64,000 nucleotides of DNA, taken from contig JACKDL010000001.1 in NCBI GenBank assembly GCA_020633555.1, positions 248,001 to 312,000 of the forward strand, given 5' to 3'. Below, piece by piece: positions 26,672 through 35,797 of this stretch; position 1 is the first letter of the stretch; each line of letters starts with the position of its first letter. Below the pieces are notes generated by a model. The model did no database searches. It worked only from the letters and a program-made list of their open reading frames with translations, and was not told where the DNA came from. Both the position numbers and the translations under genes were made by a program. The stretch is from Myxococcales bacterium. Lineage in GTDB: Bacteria > Myxococcota_A > Bradymonadia > UBA7976 > UBA1532.

Positions 26672-27691
26672 TCAGAGCCAGCGCTTGCGGCTCTTGCGGC
26701 GGGCCTTCTCGATGGCGTGCCGTTGGATCTCGCGCTGCAGGAGCTTGGGGTAGTCCGGCACCTGCTGCGCTCGCCGCGGCGGGGCCACCATGTTCACCTC
26801 GCGTGCCTCGCGGGCGAACAGCTCGATGATCTCACCCGACACGCCGACGCTCTCTGCCTGCCGCCCCAGCCGGGCGGCGGCGTCGTAGTCCACGATGCCC
26901 CGGCGCAGCGTGTCCTGGAAGCTGCGCAGCAGCATGGGCAGCGTGAAGCGGTAGCGGTCGCGCAGCGCCGTGGCCAGGCGCCCCACGCCCTGAGCCTCGA
27001 GCCGGCCGTCCTGGAACAGGACCAGCGCCGCCTGGAAGTAGTTGTAGACCGGCACGACCCGGGGCCCGTAGGCCTCGAAGCGGATGGGGGGCGAGCGGCG
27101 GTCCAGGTGGATGATCACCCGCTCCACCGGATCGCACTGCGGCAAGCGGTCGAGGGCGCTGTGGATGGCCTCGCGGCCGTCGGGGTAGACCCCCGAGAGG
27201 TCCAGCACCGACTCCAGCGTCTCGGGGCTGACCCGCTGGGCCAGCAGGTCGGCGTAGAGGCTGTACACCAGCGCGTCGCGCTCGGCGTCGTCGCCGAACA
27301 GCGTCTCGCCCGAGCGCACGTCGGCGTCCACTCGCGCCTGCAGCAGGGCGGGCAGCTTGTAGCCCACTTGCTCCTTCAGGGCCTTGAAGCGCCCCTTCAG
27401 CAGGTTGCGCAGGTTGTCCTTCAGGATGAACCCGTCGAAGTGGATGCCGTCCAGGCGCAGCTTCTCGCTGAGCACCTGGCGCATCTGCCGCGGGCTGCCG
27501 CTGACGAAGTAGATCAGCGCGTTGCCCGCCGAGTCCGCCCGCAGGGCCCGCAGCAGCTCGGCGCTGCCGGGCACGTTCTCCTTGTCGGCGGCCCGCTGGA
27601 AGGCGGTGCGCAGGAGCGCACCCAGGCTGTCGAAGTCGGTCTGCAGGTAGGTCTTGTCGAGATCCCAGCGGTAGATGTGGGGGGCACTCAT
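26672..27691 (-). CDS. App1-type phosphatase-domain protein (DUF2183-like)
   Basis: 339 residues. The start WDLDKTYLQTDF carries the HAD-type DxDxT motif. IYFVSGSPRQMRQVL, EKLRLDGIHFDGFILKDNL and LKEQVGYKLPALL follow, and FGDDAERDALVYSLYADLL supplies the later acidic motif. These segments match the conserved core of the App1 / DUF2183 family, whose yeast member is a phosphatidate phosphatase. No signal peptide. The C-terminus is strongly basic (EKARRKSRKRW), possibly for membrane or nucleic-acid contact. The ATG shares one base with the plsX stop (TGATG), tying it to phospholipid synthesis. Confidence 0.85.
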   Translation of the reverse strand: MSAPHIYRWDLDKTYLQTDFDSLGALLRTAFQRAADKENVPGSAELLRALRADSAGNALIYFVSGSPRQMRQVLSEKLRLDGIHFDGFILKDNLRNLLKGRFKALKEQVGYKLPALLQARVDADVRSGETLFGDDAERDALVYSLYADLLAQRVSPETLESVLDLSGVYPDGREAIHSALDRLPQCDPVERVIIHLDRRSPPIRFEAYGPRVVPVYNYFQAALVLFQDGRLEAQGVGRLATALRDRYRFTLPMLLRSFQDTLRRGIVDYDAAARLGRQAESVGVSGEIIELFAREAREVNMVAPPRRAQQVPDYPKLLQREIQRHAIEKARRKSRKRWL

Positions 27692-28752
27692 CAGGCGGGC
27701 TCACCCCCGCCCGAGGGGCCCGCTTCGGGGGCGGGGGTCTGGGCACGTAGCGTCTGCGCGATCTCGGCGCAGAGGTTGGAGCGCGAGGCCTTGGACGCGA
27801 CCTTCAGGGCGTTCTGGATGGCTCGCTGGCCGCTACGCCCGTGGGCCTTGATGAACAAGTGGTCGAAGCCGAGGATCGGGGCGCCGCCGTACTGCTGCCA
27901 GTCGGTGACGTTCTTGAGCTGCAGGATGCCGCCGCGGAGCATGAACAGCCCGGCCTTCCACGCCAGCTTGCTGCGGTTGGCCGCCCGCGCCATGTCCAGG
28001 ACGGTCTCGGAGATGCCCTCGAGCATCTTCAGCACCACGTTGCCCGTGAACCCGGCGGTGACCACCACATCGGCTTTGCCGCGGGGGAGGTCCACGCCCT
28101 CGACGTTGCCGATGAAGTTGATGTGCGGGTCGGCCTTGAGGCGGGCGTGGGCTTCGATGACCGCCTTGGGACCCTTGTAGGGTTCCTCGCCGTTCGACAG
28201 CAGGGCCACGCGCGGGCGGGCGTTGCGCGAGATGCGGGCGGCGTAGGCTGAGCCCATGTGCGCGAAGGCCACCAGCGCGTCGGCCGAGGCGTCCAGGGTG
28301 GCGCCGACGTCGAGCAGGAGGCTGAAGGGATCGTCATGGGGCCCGCGCCGGCGCTCGGTGGGCACCACCGCCGCCAGCGCAGTGCGGGGTACGCCGGGCA
28401 GTACATTGAAGTGCCGCGCGCAGGCCAGGATGGCGGCCCCGGTGTTGCCGGCGCTCACCAAGGCGTCAGCGGCGCCCTCGGACACCAGCCTCGCGCCCAC
28501 CAGCAGGCTGGCGTCGGGGTTGGCCTCGAGGGCCGCCTTGGGCGACTCCGCCATGCCGATGGCCTGACTGGCGTGGTGCACCGACAGGTAGCTCGCGTCG
28601 TAGCGGGTCTTGCGCAGCTCGGCGTCGATGGCCTCGCGATCGCCGACGAGCAGCACACCCGTCTCCTGCGCGAGGGAGACGGCGGCGGCGGCGCGGACGG
28701 CGGCGGAAACCCCGTTGTCGCCGCCCATGGCGTCGAGGGCGATGGTCGTCAT
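27691..28752 (-). CDS. plsX: Phosphate acyltransferase PlsX
   Basis: 353 residues, standard for PlsX. The N-terminus IALDAMGGDNG is the family signature. Further conserved blocks are ALVSAGNTGAAILAC, VGATLDASADALVAFAHMGSAYA, ALLSNGEEPYKG, FIGNVEGVDLPRGKADVVVTAGFTGNVVLK, and GAPILGFDHLFIKAHGRSG near the end. PlsX makes acyl-phosphate from acyl-ACP for glycerol-3-phosphate acylation by PlsY at the inner membrane. Its usual partners rpmF and fabH are absent: it sits between a lipoprotein gene (ATGA overlap) and the App1-type phosphatase gene. Confidence 0.97.
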   Translation of the reverse strand: MTTIALDAMGGDNGVSAAVRAAAAVSLAQETGVLLVGDREAIDAELRKTRYDASYLSVHHASQAIGMAESPKAALEANPDASLLVGARLVSEGAADALVSAGNTGAAILACARHFNVLPGVPRTALAAVVPTERRRGPHDDPFSLLLDVGATLDASADALVAFAHMGSAYAARISRNARPRVALLSNGEEPYKGPKAVIEAHARLKADPHINFIGNVEGVDLPRGKADVVVTAGFTGNVVLKMLEGISETVLDMARAANRSKLAWKAGLFMLRGGILQLKNVTDWQQYGGAPILGFDHLFIKAHGRSGQRAIQNALKVASKASRSNLCAEIAQTLRAQTPAPEAGPSGGGEPA

Positions 28753-30605
28753 GGCTCATTTTCTACTTGGTTGTGCCCGCCCCCCACAACCGCCGCGGCG
28801 TCTTCGCGCTGCAACAGCAGGGCGTCACCCGGGGCCAGCGTGACCGTGGCCGGCACCTCGCCCGAGCGCCAGGTGAACCGCCAGGGCCCGGCCGGGACGG
28901 CGATGGGCCGCGCCACCGAGCCCCAGTTGACAGCGGCCCACCAGCCCGGCGCGGCCCATTCGTTCGGCGGATCCGCGCCGTCGCCCGCATCGAGCGGCTG
29001 GGCCCGGCGGCCCGGCAGGGCCCGCAGGGTGGCGACGGTCGCCGGCAGCGCTGCGCCGGTCAGGTCGTCGCCGAGCAGGCGCGGCCCGCCGCTGAGGGCC
29101 GCCATCGTCAGCGCGATGCGCTGGGCGCCCTCGCTGCGATCCATCAGGCGCAGCGGGCCGGGATCCACCATCCGGGGGCCGGCCGCCACCAGCGCCCAGG
29201 CCAAGGCGCGCTCGGCCGACAGGCCGTCGGTGGCTGGCGGGGGGCGCTCGGAGGCCCCGGTGAGGTGCCCTGTACACTGCGCCGGCCACGGGTGCGTGTC
29301 GGCGGCGGCGCGGCACGGGTCGTCGGCGGCGAAGCCCGGCCACGGCGGCGTGTCCTCGTCTCGTTCCCCCAGCAGAGTCAGGCTGGGGGCAGCGGCGCCG
29401 ATCTCGGCCGCCAGGGTCGCCCGCACGCCCAGCCCCACGACCTCGGCGTCGGGCAGGTCGCTCAGGGCCACCGCGGCGTCGCCCACGAAGGCTGAGGCGG
29501 ATCGGGCCACAGCGGCGCGCACGACGGGCAGCGCGGGATCCAGGCGGGTGCAGCCCGGCGCCGCGCACCGCCCGGGGTCATCAGGCAGGCGGGCCTCGGG
29601 GCGCCCGCTGGGGAGCGGCGCGTCGGGGGCGGCGTGCAGCGCCGGCCAGCGCAGCGCGAGGCGGGCCGGCGCCACCGCGGCGCGGATGCCTTCGAACCCG
29701 CCGGGGAACACCAGCCCGGGGCGCCAGTCGCCCGGGCCGGCGTACCACAGGCCCTCGAGGAGCAGCAGCGAGCCATCGCTGGCCAGCCCCTGGGCGGCCA
29801 GCGCCTGGCCTTGGCGCCGCACCAGCGATCCGCTCAGCGCGCTGCCCCAGGCCCCAGAGCGCCAGCCGAAGGCGGGCACCGGCACCTCGGCGCCGGGCCA
29901 CGCGGCCCACAAGCCGTCGAGCCGTACGGTCACAGCGGGCGCGGACAGGCTGTCGCCCGGCCCGAGCAGCGTGGTCGGGCTGCGCGGGCTGATCTCCAGG
30001 CCGCTGGCGACGCTGATCCACGTGCCGGGGCTGTGGATTGCCAGCGACACGGCCCCGCCCTGCAGGCGCTGGAACCCCCGCCGGGGCGGCGCCTCAGCGA
30101 CGGGCAACCAGCCCTGGGCCCCGAGGGCTCGTGGGGAGGCCACGTTGGCCGACAGGGTGATCAGGCGGTCCACCACGGCGCGCCGCCCGGCGGCCTCCAG
30201 GCGGACTACGCTGCGGACTGCGTCGGCCTCGCGGGTGATCCGCCAGACCAGTACGGGCAGCGTGGGGGCGCCTGTGTAGCGGCCCTCGGCCCAGTCAGGC
30301 CCGGTGGTCCAGGTGCGCTCTGGCCAGTCGGCGGTGGTCCAGCGATCCCCCGCGGCCTCGAAGCCCACCGTCCACGGGGTAAGGGCCGCGTGGTCGCCCC
30401 ACCACAGCGTGGCCTGCACCCCCTCGGGATCCACCGTCAGCCGCAGCGACCCCTCGGCCCAGAGGTCGGTGGGGGGCTCGGCGTCCAGCATGCCGGCGTC
30501 TTCGGGCGCCGCGTCGGCCCCGGGCAGGGTGTCCGGGTCCGCGCATGCGCCGAGCGTGGCGCCGAGCAGGCCGGCGAACAGGGAGAAGGCGAAGGCGCGC
30601 GTCAC
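28749..30605 (-). CDS. Unrecognised lipoprotein, possibly glycosidase-like
   Basis: 618 residues from GTG 30605, with lipobox ATLGAC. The first half is beta-rich (SLRLTVDPEGVQATLWWGDHAAL, RITREADAVRSVVRLEAAGRRAVVDRLITLSAN). The middle has Trp/Gly-rich segments (LLLLEGLWYAGPGDWRPGLVFPGG), and the last part (WWAAVNWGSVARPIAVPAG...VTLAPGDALLLQRED) resembles the C-terminal beta domain that closes GH27/GH36-type glycosidases. I cannot identify catalytic residues, so the family call is only a guess. It is the first gene of an operon with plsX, so it may act in envelope maintenance. It is divergent from the transglutaminase-like gene, with 50 bases between starts. Confidence 0.75.
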   Translation of the reverse strand: MTRAFAFSLFAGLLGATLGACADPDTLPGADAAPEDAGMLDAEPPTDLWAEGSLRLTVDPEGVQATLWWGDHAALTPWTVGFEAAGDRWTTADWPERTWTTGPDWAEGRYTGAPTLPVLVWRITREADAVRSVVRLEAAGRRAVVDRLITLSANVASPRALGAQGWLPVAEAPPRRGFQRLQGGAVSLAIHSPGTWISVASGLEISPRSPTTLLGPGDSLSAPAVTVRLDGLWAAWPGAEVPVPAFGWRSGAWGSALSGSLVRRQGQALAAQGLASDGSLLLLEGLWYAGPGDWRPGLVFPGGFEGIRAAVAPARLALRWPALHAAPDAPLPSGRPEARLPDDPGRCAAPGCTRLDPALPVVRAAVARSASAFVGDAAVALSDLPDAEVVGLGVRATLAAEIGAAAPSLTLLGERDEDTPPWPGFAADDPCRAAADTHPWPAQCTGHLTGASERPPPATDGLSAERALAWALVAAGPRMVDPGPLRLMDRSEGAQRIALTMAALSGGPRLLGDDLTGAALPATVATLRALPGRRAQPLDAGDGADPPNEWAAPGWWAAVNWGSVARPIAVPAGPWRFTWRSGEVPATVTLAPGDALLLQREDAAAVVGGGHNQVENEP

Positions 30606-30655
30606 GGGTGGGGCTCCGGCTTGCGGGGGCGGCGCCGCGCCGCCACCCTGGCACC

Positions 30656-32266
30656 ATGCGCGGCCTCGTCCCCTGGCTCCTGCCGAGTCTCCTCGCCCCC
30701 CTGGGGGTCTGGGCCCGGCCCCGACACGAATACGTTTCTCCGGCCTTCCTGCGCCAGTACGACCCGGCGCGGGTGGGTCGCGCGGCGCTCACGGGCGAGG
30801 GCGCGTTGCCCGATGCCCTGCCTCGGGGCGACGAGGTGCTGCCCGCGCCGACGCCGGGGGGCCCCGACCCCGCGGCGGCGCTGCGCGTGCCCGACGAGGC
30901 GCGCCCCGACCGCCGCACCCGCGCCGACGCGCCCCTCCGGTACGAGGTGGTGTTCAACCCCTCGGTGGTGCCGCTGCGGCGCAACGTGGCCTTCAACGCC
31001 ATCGACGCGGATCTGCGCCTGCACACGGTGGCGGGGACGCTGACGCCCGTTCCGGTGGGGCCGCGGCAGCTTACGCCCGGTCACGAGGCCTTCTGGGGCG
31101 ACGTCACCGTGGACGTGCAGGGGGGCACCGCGCCGCTGCCGTCGGTGGCCCCCACCATGCGGGTGCTGGCCCTGGACGTCACCCCCCCGGTGTCGGCCCA
31201 GGTGCTCAAGGACGCGGCCGACAACTTCCGCGTACAGGCCAGGCACACGGGCCCGCTGCGGGTGCGCTTCCTGGTCGAGGCGCCGCCCGAGTGGTTCGGG
31301 CACCCGTTGCCCGATCACGTGCCGCTCAGCGCCGGCGCCGGGGATCCCGACACCGCGCTGCCGCCGGCGCTGGCCGAGAGCGCTCGCCGCGTGCTGGCCC
31401 GCCTGGGGGTACACCCCGATCAGTCCTTCCGCGCCGGCATCCACCGGCTGGTGGCCTGGTTCCGCGGCTTCGAGGCCGGCGCCCCGCCTCCCGATCACGG
31501 CGATCTCTACGGTGAGCTCGCCCTGGGCGGCGTGGGGGTGTGCCGGCACCGCGCCTTCGCCTTCTTCGTGACCGCCCGCGCGGCCGGGGTGCCCACCCGG
31601 TATGTGCAGAACGAGGCCCACGCCTTCGCCGAGATCAGGGCGCCCGACGGCACCTGGCGGCGGGTGGATCTGGGCGGCGAGGCGCCGGAGCTGTCCATTG
31701 GCGCCCGGCCCGAGCACCGGCTGCACACCCCGCCGCCGGACGGCCTGCCCGAGCCCGAGCCTTACCGCACCCAGTACTCGGCCACCGTCGGGCAGCCCGG
31801 ATCGCCGAGCGCCCCGGCGCCGGTGGCGGGTGAGGGGGGCGGGGCAGGCGCTGCGGCGGGCGCCGGCCAGGGCGGGGGCGCGCCCCGGGTGGCCGAGGTG
31901 CCGCTGCCAGTGGACGGCGCCGGCGGGGCCGGGGGCGATGGCCCTGCGCCCGGCGCCCCCGTACGGCTGACCCTGGAGCCTCAGGCCCGCGCCCAGGTAT
32001 TCCGGGGCGATCCGCTGCCCTTCGTGGTGCGCGGCCGGCTCGTGGACGACCGCGAGCAGGGCATCGGGGGCCGGCGCGTACAGCTCTACCTGGTCCCCGA
32101 AGACGGGGGGGCCCCCGTGCCCGCCGGTGCCCCCGCGGCCACCGACGGCCAGGGGCGGTTCGAGCGCACGCTGCGGGTCCCGGCGACCCTGGGGCCGGGG
32201 GCCTATACGGTGGTGGCAGCGAGCGAGGGGGGCGCCGGCTACGGTGCCGGGCGGTCCGACGACTGA
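30656..32266 (+). CDS. Secreted transglutaminase-like protein
   Basis: 536 residues from ATG 30656, with a signal peptide (RGLVPWLLPSLLAPLGVWA). The transglutaminase-like core carries a complete triad: Cys296 in GVGVCRHRA, His322 in NEAHAFAEI and Asp338 in WRRVDLGGE. The N-terminal 250 residues contain beta-rich sequence around PSVVPLRRNVAFNAID. A Gly/Ala-rich linker (about 385-430) leads to a C-terminal Ig-like or macroglobulin-type domain (VRGRLVDDREQGIGGRRVQLYLVP...). Such proteins act as proteases, amidases or cross-linkers in the periplasm; which one applies here is not visible. The stop lies one base from the convergent M1 peptidase stop. Confidence 0.85.
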   Translation: MRGLVPWLLPSLLAPLGVWARPRHEYVSPAFLRQYDPARVGRAALTGEGALPDALPRGDEVLPAPTPGGPDPAAALRVPDEARPDRRTRADAPLRYEVVFNPSVVPLRRNVAFNAIDADLRLHTVAGTLTPVPVGPRQLTPGHEAFWGDVTVDVQGGTAPLPSVAPTMRVLALDVTPPVSAQVLKDAADNFRVQARHTGPLRVRFLVEAPPEWFGHPLPDHVPLSAGAGDPDTALPPALAESARRVLARLGVHPDQSFRAGIHRLVAWFRGFEAGAPPPDHGDLYGELALGGVGVCRHRAFAFFVTARAAGVPTRYVQNEAHAFAEIRAPDGTWRRVDLGGEAPELSIGARPEHRLHTPPPDGLPEPEPYRTQYSATVGQPGSPSAPAPVAGEGGGAGAAAGAGQGGGAPRVAEVPLPVDGAGGAGGDGPAPGAPVRLTLEPQARAQVFRGDPLPFVVRGRLVDDREQGIGGRRVQLYLVPEDGGAPVPAGAPAATDGQGRFERTLRVPATLGPGAYTVVAASEGGAGYGAGRSDD

Positions 32267-32267
32267 C

Positions 32268-34094
32268 CTACCAGCCGGCACCGAAGGCGTCGCGGATGGC
32301 GCGCAGATCGGCGGCGTCCACCACGCCGTCGTCCGTGACGTCGAGCTGGTCATTGAAGGCGGGGTCGGGCACCGCGAGGCCCTGCCAGAACAGCGCGTCC
32401 AGGTAGTCGCGGCCGTCCACCACGCCGGTGAGATCCACGTCGGCGGCGGGTTCGGGCCGCACCCGGCGCACCACGGTCAGCTCGGGGTCAACGCGCAGCC
32501 GCTGCCCGTCGGGCACCTCGAAGGCGAACTCGCCGCCCTCCAGCGCCGCGACGTCGAGGTAGGGCTCGCCGCCCGGGCGGTCCACCTGCACGGGCAGCGG
32601 CCCGTCGAAGGGCTGACCGGGGCTGCGCTGCGCCACCACGAAGCGCACCGGCGCGTTGTCGCGGCGGGCCGGCTCGGCCCGCACGGTGAGGGTGGGGAAG
32701 CCCGGCTGGCGCAGCCACTGGTCGAAGACTGGCCCAAGCCGCGTGCCCAGCGACATCTCCAGGCTGGCCCTGAACTCGGGCGTGGTGGCCAGCACCCCGG
32801 CGAAGGCGGCGACGTAGGTGCGCATGGCCTGGTCGAACAGCTCGGGGCCCAGCCGGAAGCGCAGGGTGTGCAGCACGCTGCTGCCCTTCAGGTAGATGAT
32901 CTCGAAATAGAACGGGTTGGCCCGCACGGCCTCGCCGTACACGGCCTCGTCCAGCTCCGGCGGCACCGAATACAGGTAGGTCCAGGCGTTGGTGCGCCGG
33001 TGGGCGGCGGTGCCCACCCGGGCCTCGTCGAAGCGGGTGGCGCTGTACTCGGCGAAGGCCTCCGACAGCCAGGCCTCCTCGGCGTCCAGGATGCCCACCA
33101 GGTTGAAGAAGTACTGGTGGCCGATCTCGTGGGCGACCGTCTGGCGCACCGTGGCCCACAGCTCGTCGTCGGGGGCGATGTAGTAGAAGGCCTCGGGCAG
33201 GAAGATGTTGGCCTGGGGGCCAATGGCCACCCCGGCGTCGTTGGAGATGGGCGTCATCGCCAGCCGAGAGAAGGGGTAGGGCTGGTAGAGATCCCCATAG
33301 AATTCAAGGACCTCGACCCCAAGCTGCGCCAGCGTCCCGCTGAAGGGCGCGTTGAAGGGGGCGAAGGTCTGCACCCGCCCCTCGGCCGCCGCGGGCGCAA
33401 ACTCACCCAGGGCCAGGGCGGGCAGGATGGTGACCTGTTCCGTCTCGAACTGATGGATCCGCCGGCCTGGCGCCTCGATGATCCCGCGCTCCGCGCCCAC
33501 GCCGCTCACCCCCAGATCGCCCTCCGTCTCCAGGGCGAGCTCGACGGCAAACCGATCGGTCAGCGGGTACTCCACGCTCAGCGGGAACCAGCCCACCTCC
33601 AGCAGGTGGCGCAGCGGGCCCGCGTCGATGCAGCCGGTGGGATCCTGACAGGCGAGGCGCAGCTCGGCCTCGATGACCAGGGTCAGCGGCTGCCCCACGG
33701 GCGCCGGGGCGCCCAGCTCCACCAGCAGCTCGCCCTCGGGGAAGCGCTCAAAAGGCACGGGCACGCCGTCCACGCTCACCGCTGTCGGCTCGAAGTCGAT
33801 GGCCGCCAGCGGCAGCACGTCGCCGAAGTCGGCCTGCGGCACGAGCTGCACGGTGAAGCGCGCGCGCTCGGGGAGGCCACGGGCGGGCACGGGCAGCTCG
33901 ATGCGCTGACGGATGAGGTCGTAGATGCCCCGATCGTCGGGCTTGCGCAGCCCGGGCGGGCTGAGCGGCAGGCGGTGGCCGAGCCACTCGGCCCGAAGCG
34001 CCTCGCGGCGCTGCACGGGGGTGGGCTCGGCCGCGGCGGGCGCGCCAAGCGCCAGCGTCGCGGCGAGCCACCACCCGAGGGACGGCGCCCTCAT
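32268..34094 (-). CDS. Secreted M1-family metallopeptidase with C-terminal dockerin-like pair
   Basis: 608 residues with signal peptide (LGWWLAATLALGAPAAA). Zinc ligands are His322 and His326 in HEIGH and Glu345 in WLSEAFAEY, with the exact M1 spacing; YLKGSSVLHTLR is the usual downstream block. Where M1 aminopeptidases have GAMEN the sequence has GPQAN, so the Glu that holds the substrate N-terminus is missing. The last 55 residues hold two EF-hand-like dockerin segments (DVDLTGVVDGRDYL and DVTDDGVVDAADLRAI). The ATG overlaps the stop of the upstream gene (ATGA), whose product has a cohesin-like domain, a natural binding partner for dockerin. It probably acts as a cell-surface or secreted peptidase docked on that lipoprotein (inference). 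Confidence 0.9.
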   Translation of the reverse strand: MRAPSLGWWLAATLALGAPAAAEPTPVQRREALRAEWLGHRLPLSPPGLRKPDDRGIYDLIRQRIELPVPARGLPERARFTVQLVPQADFGDVLPLAAIDFEPTAVSVDGVPVPFERFPEGELLVELGAPAPVGQPLTLVIEAELRLACQDPTGCIDAGPLRHLLEVGWFPLSVEYPLTDRFAVELALETEGDLGVSGVGAERGIIEAPGRRIHQFETEQVTILPALALGEFAPAAAEGRVQTFAPFNAPFSGTLAQLGVEVLEFYGDLYQPYPFSRLAMTPISNDAGVAIGPQANIFLPEAFYYIAPDDELWATVRQTVAHEIGHQYFFNLVGILDAEEAWLSEAFAEYSATRFDEARVGTAAHRRTNAWTYLYSVPPELDEAVYGEAVRANPFYFEIIYLKGSSVLHTLRFRLGPELFDQAMRTYVAAFAGVLATTPEFRASLEMSLGTRLGPVFDQWLRQPGFPTLTVRAEPARRDNAPVRFVVAQRSPGQPFDGPLPVQVDRPGGEPYLDVAALEGGEFAFEVPDGQRLRVDPELTVVRRVRPEPAADVDLTGVVDGRDYLDALFWQGLAVPDPAFNDQLDVTDDGVVDAADLRAIRDAFGAGW

Positions 34095-34978
34095 GGTCCG
34101 AGCTCCTGCACCCGCACGCTGCCGCCGGCCCAGCGCAGCTCGGTCAGGTCGCGGTTGCTCAGATCGCGCAGCGCACGGTGGCGGGCGGGCACGTCCACGC
34201 GGGCCTCACCGCGCCCCACCAGCCTGAAGATGAGCGTGGCCGCGATCTGCTCGGGGCGCACCCGCACCAGCGCCAGCCGCCCAGGGCCGATCTCGCGGGC
34301 GATGAAGACGTTGCTCTCTTCCGGCTCAGCCTCCGCAAGCGTCAGCAGGTTGGGATCGTAGGCCAGGTGCAGCGCCAGCCCGCCGGTCTGAGGCACCAGC
34401 CGGCGCGGCACGGTGATCTGGAGCCCCAGGAAGCCCGTGGGGGCCTGCACGGGCACCAGCGCCACGGCGTCGGTGCCCGAGGGATCGGGGGTGAACACCG
34501 CCACGAGATCGCGGGGGCCCTCATCGGGCAGGGGCGGGCCCTCATCCCGTGGAGGCGGGCCATCGTCGGTGGGTGGGCCGGCGTCGCGGGCGCCCCCAAG
34601 ATCGGGGAACCGCCGCACCGGATCGGGGCGCTCCCCGTCGCCCAGCACGGTCAGGGGGGCCGCGTTCGACCGGGCCCGCGCCGCCGTGGTCAGCACCACC
34701 AGCGTCTGGCCGCGGGGCTGGTCGGCGGGCACCACCACCTCAACCGCTCCTGCCCGCCAGCGGCGAACGGGGACCGGGCGGCCGCCGATGGCCACGCTGC
34801 CTTGGGCGTCGCCGAAGTCGCCGCCCTCGACGATCACCGCGCGGCCCGGGGCCACCTCGGCGGGCAGCACGCGGTCGATGCGCAGGTCGGCCGGGACGGG
34901 ATCGTCGCTGCACCCCAGCGGCAGCGCCGCCAGGAGCCCGCAGGTCAGGCAAAGCAGGGGGAGGGTGAGTCGCCGCAC
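34091..34978 (-). CDS. Lipoprotein with IPT/TIG and cohesin-like domains
   Basis: 295 residues from GTG 34978. The signal peptide ends in ALPLGC (Cys23) followed by SDD. Residues about 28-105 form an IPT/TIG immunoglobulin-like domain (RIDRVLPAEVAPGRAVIVEG, then GDFG and AIGGRPVPV). A Pro/Asp/Gly linker follows. Residues about 155-290 read like a cohesin: VALVPVQAPTGFLGLQITV, LALHLAYDPNLLTLAEAEPE, and a later FRLVGRGEARVDV strand. Cohesins bind dockerins, and the next gene encodes a peptidase ending in a dockerin pair. The protein would therefore be a lipid-anchored docking site. The cohesin call rests on pattern only. Confidence 0.7.
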   Translation of the reverse strand: MRRLTLPLLCLTCGLLAALPLGCSDDPVPADLRIDRVLPAEVAPGRAVIVEGGDFGDAQGSVAIGGRPVPVRRWRAGAVEVVVPADQPRGQTLVVLTTAARARSNAAPLTVLGDGERPDPVRRFPDLGGARDAGPPTDDGPPPRDEGPPLPDEGPRDLVAVFTPDPSGTDAVALVPVQAPTGFLGLQITVPRRLVPQTGGLALHLAYDPNLLTLAEAEPEESNVFIAREIGPGRLALVRVRPEQIAATLIFRLVGRGEARVDVPARHRALRDLSNRDLTELRWAGGSVRVQELGP

Positions 34979-35023
34979 GGCGGCCACTGTACGGCAAGCG
35001 GTCGGCCGGTGCACCCTGTGCGG

Positions 35024-35797
35024 GTGTGGATCGACGCCCACTGCCACCTGGACCTGCCCGCCTTCGACGGCGACCGCGCGGCGGTGCTCGCGCGGTCGCG
35101 GGCGGCGGGGGTCACCGGCTGGGTGGTGGCCGGGGTCGAGCCCGCGGGCTTCGCCGCCCAGCGCGCGCTGGCGGCCGCCACGCCCGGCCTGGCGTGGACC
35201 GCCGGCCTCCACCCCTGTTGGGCGCACACCGTCCCCCTGGATGGGGCGCTGACGGCGTTGCCTGAGGCCTTCGTGGGGCCCCACCCGGCGGTGGCCGTGG
35301 GCGAGATCGGGCTGGACCATCGGGCGCCCTACGCGGCGCACCGCGCCGAGCAAGCCCGGGCGTTCCGCGAACAGCTCGCCTTGGCCCGTGCGCTGGACCG
35401 GCCCGTGGTGCTCCACGTGGTGCGCGCCCATGGCGAGGTCCTGGCGGTTCTGAAAGGCGACGGCGTGCCTCGGGCCGGCGGGGTGGTGCACGCCTTCAGC
35501 GGCTCGGTCGAGGTCATGCAGGCCTACCTGGCCCTGGGCCTGCACATCAGCCTGGCGGGCCCGGTGGCGCACCCGCGCAGCCGCCGCCTGCACGCGGCCG
35601 CAGCGGCTGTCCCAGCGCACCGGCTGCTGGTGGAGACCGACGCGCCCGACCAGCCCCCGCCGGGGGTCCCGGGGCGCAACGAGCCGGCGGTGTTGCCCCA
35701 GGTCATCGCGGCGGTGGCCGCCTTGCGGGGGGCGCCGGTGGCGCAGGTGGGAGCGCAGGCGGCGGCCAACGCCCGTAGGCTGTTCGGCCTGACCTGA
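35024..35797 (+). CDS. TatD-family metal-dependent hydrolase (DNase)
   Basis: 257 residues. All TatD metal-site blocks are present: IDAHCHLD at the start, AVGEIGLDH, VVLHVVRAHGE, VVHAFSGS and LVETDAPDQPPPG. The family uses two divalent metals and acts as a 3'-5' exonuclease or related hydrolase in the cytoplasm. Several in-frame GTG codons occur at the start (35009, 35018, 35024). 35024 places the metal-binding HxH nearest the usual position, but no ribosome binding site decides between them. It is divergent from the cohesin-like lipoprotein gene, with 45 bases between starts. Confidence 0.93.
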   Translation: MWIDAHCHLDLPAFDGDRAAVLARSRAAGVTGWVVAGVEPAGFAAQRALAAATPGLAWTAGLHPCWAHTVPLDGALTALPEAFVGPHPAVAVGEIGLDHRAPYAAHRAEQARAFREQLALARALDRPVVLHVVRAHGEVLAVLKGDGVPRAGGVVHAFSGSVEVMQAYLALGLHISLAGPVAHPRSRRLHAAAAAVPAHRLLVETDAPDQPPPGVPGRNEPAVLPQVIAAVAALRGAPVAQVGAQAAANARRLFGLT

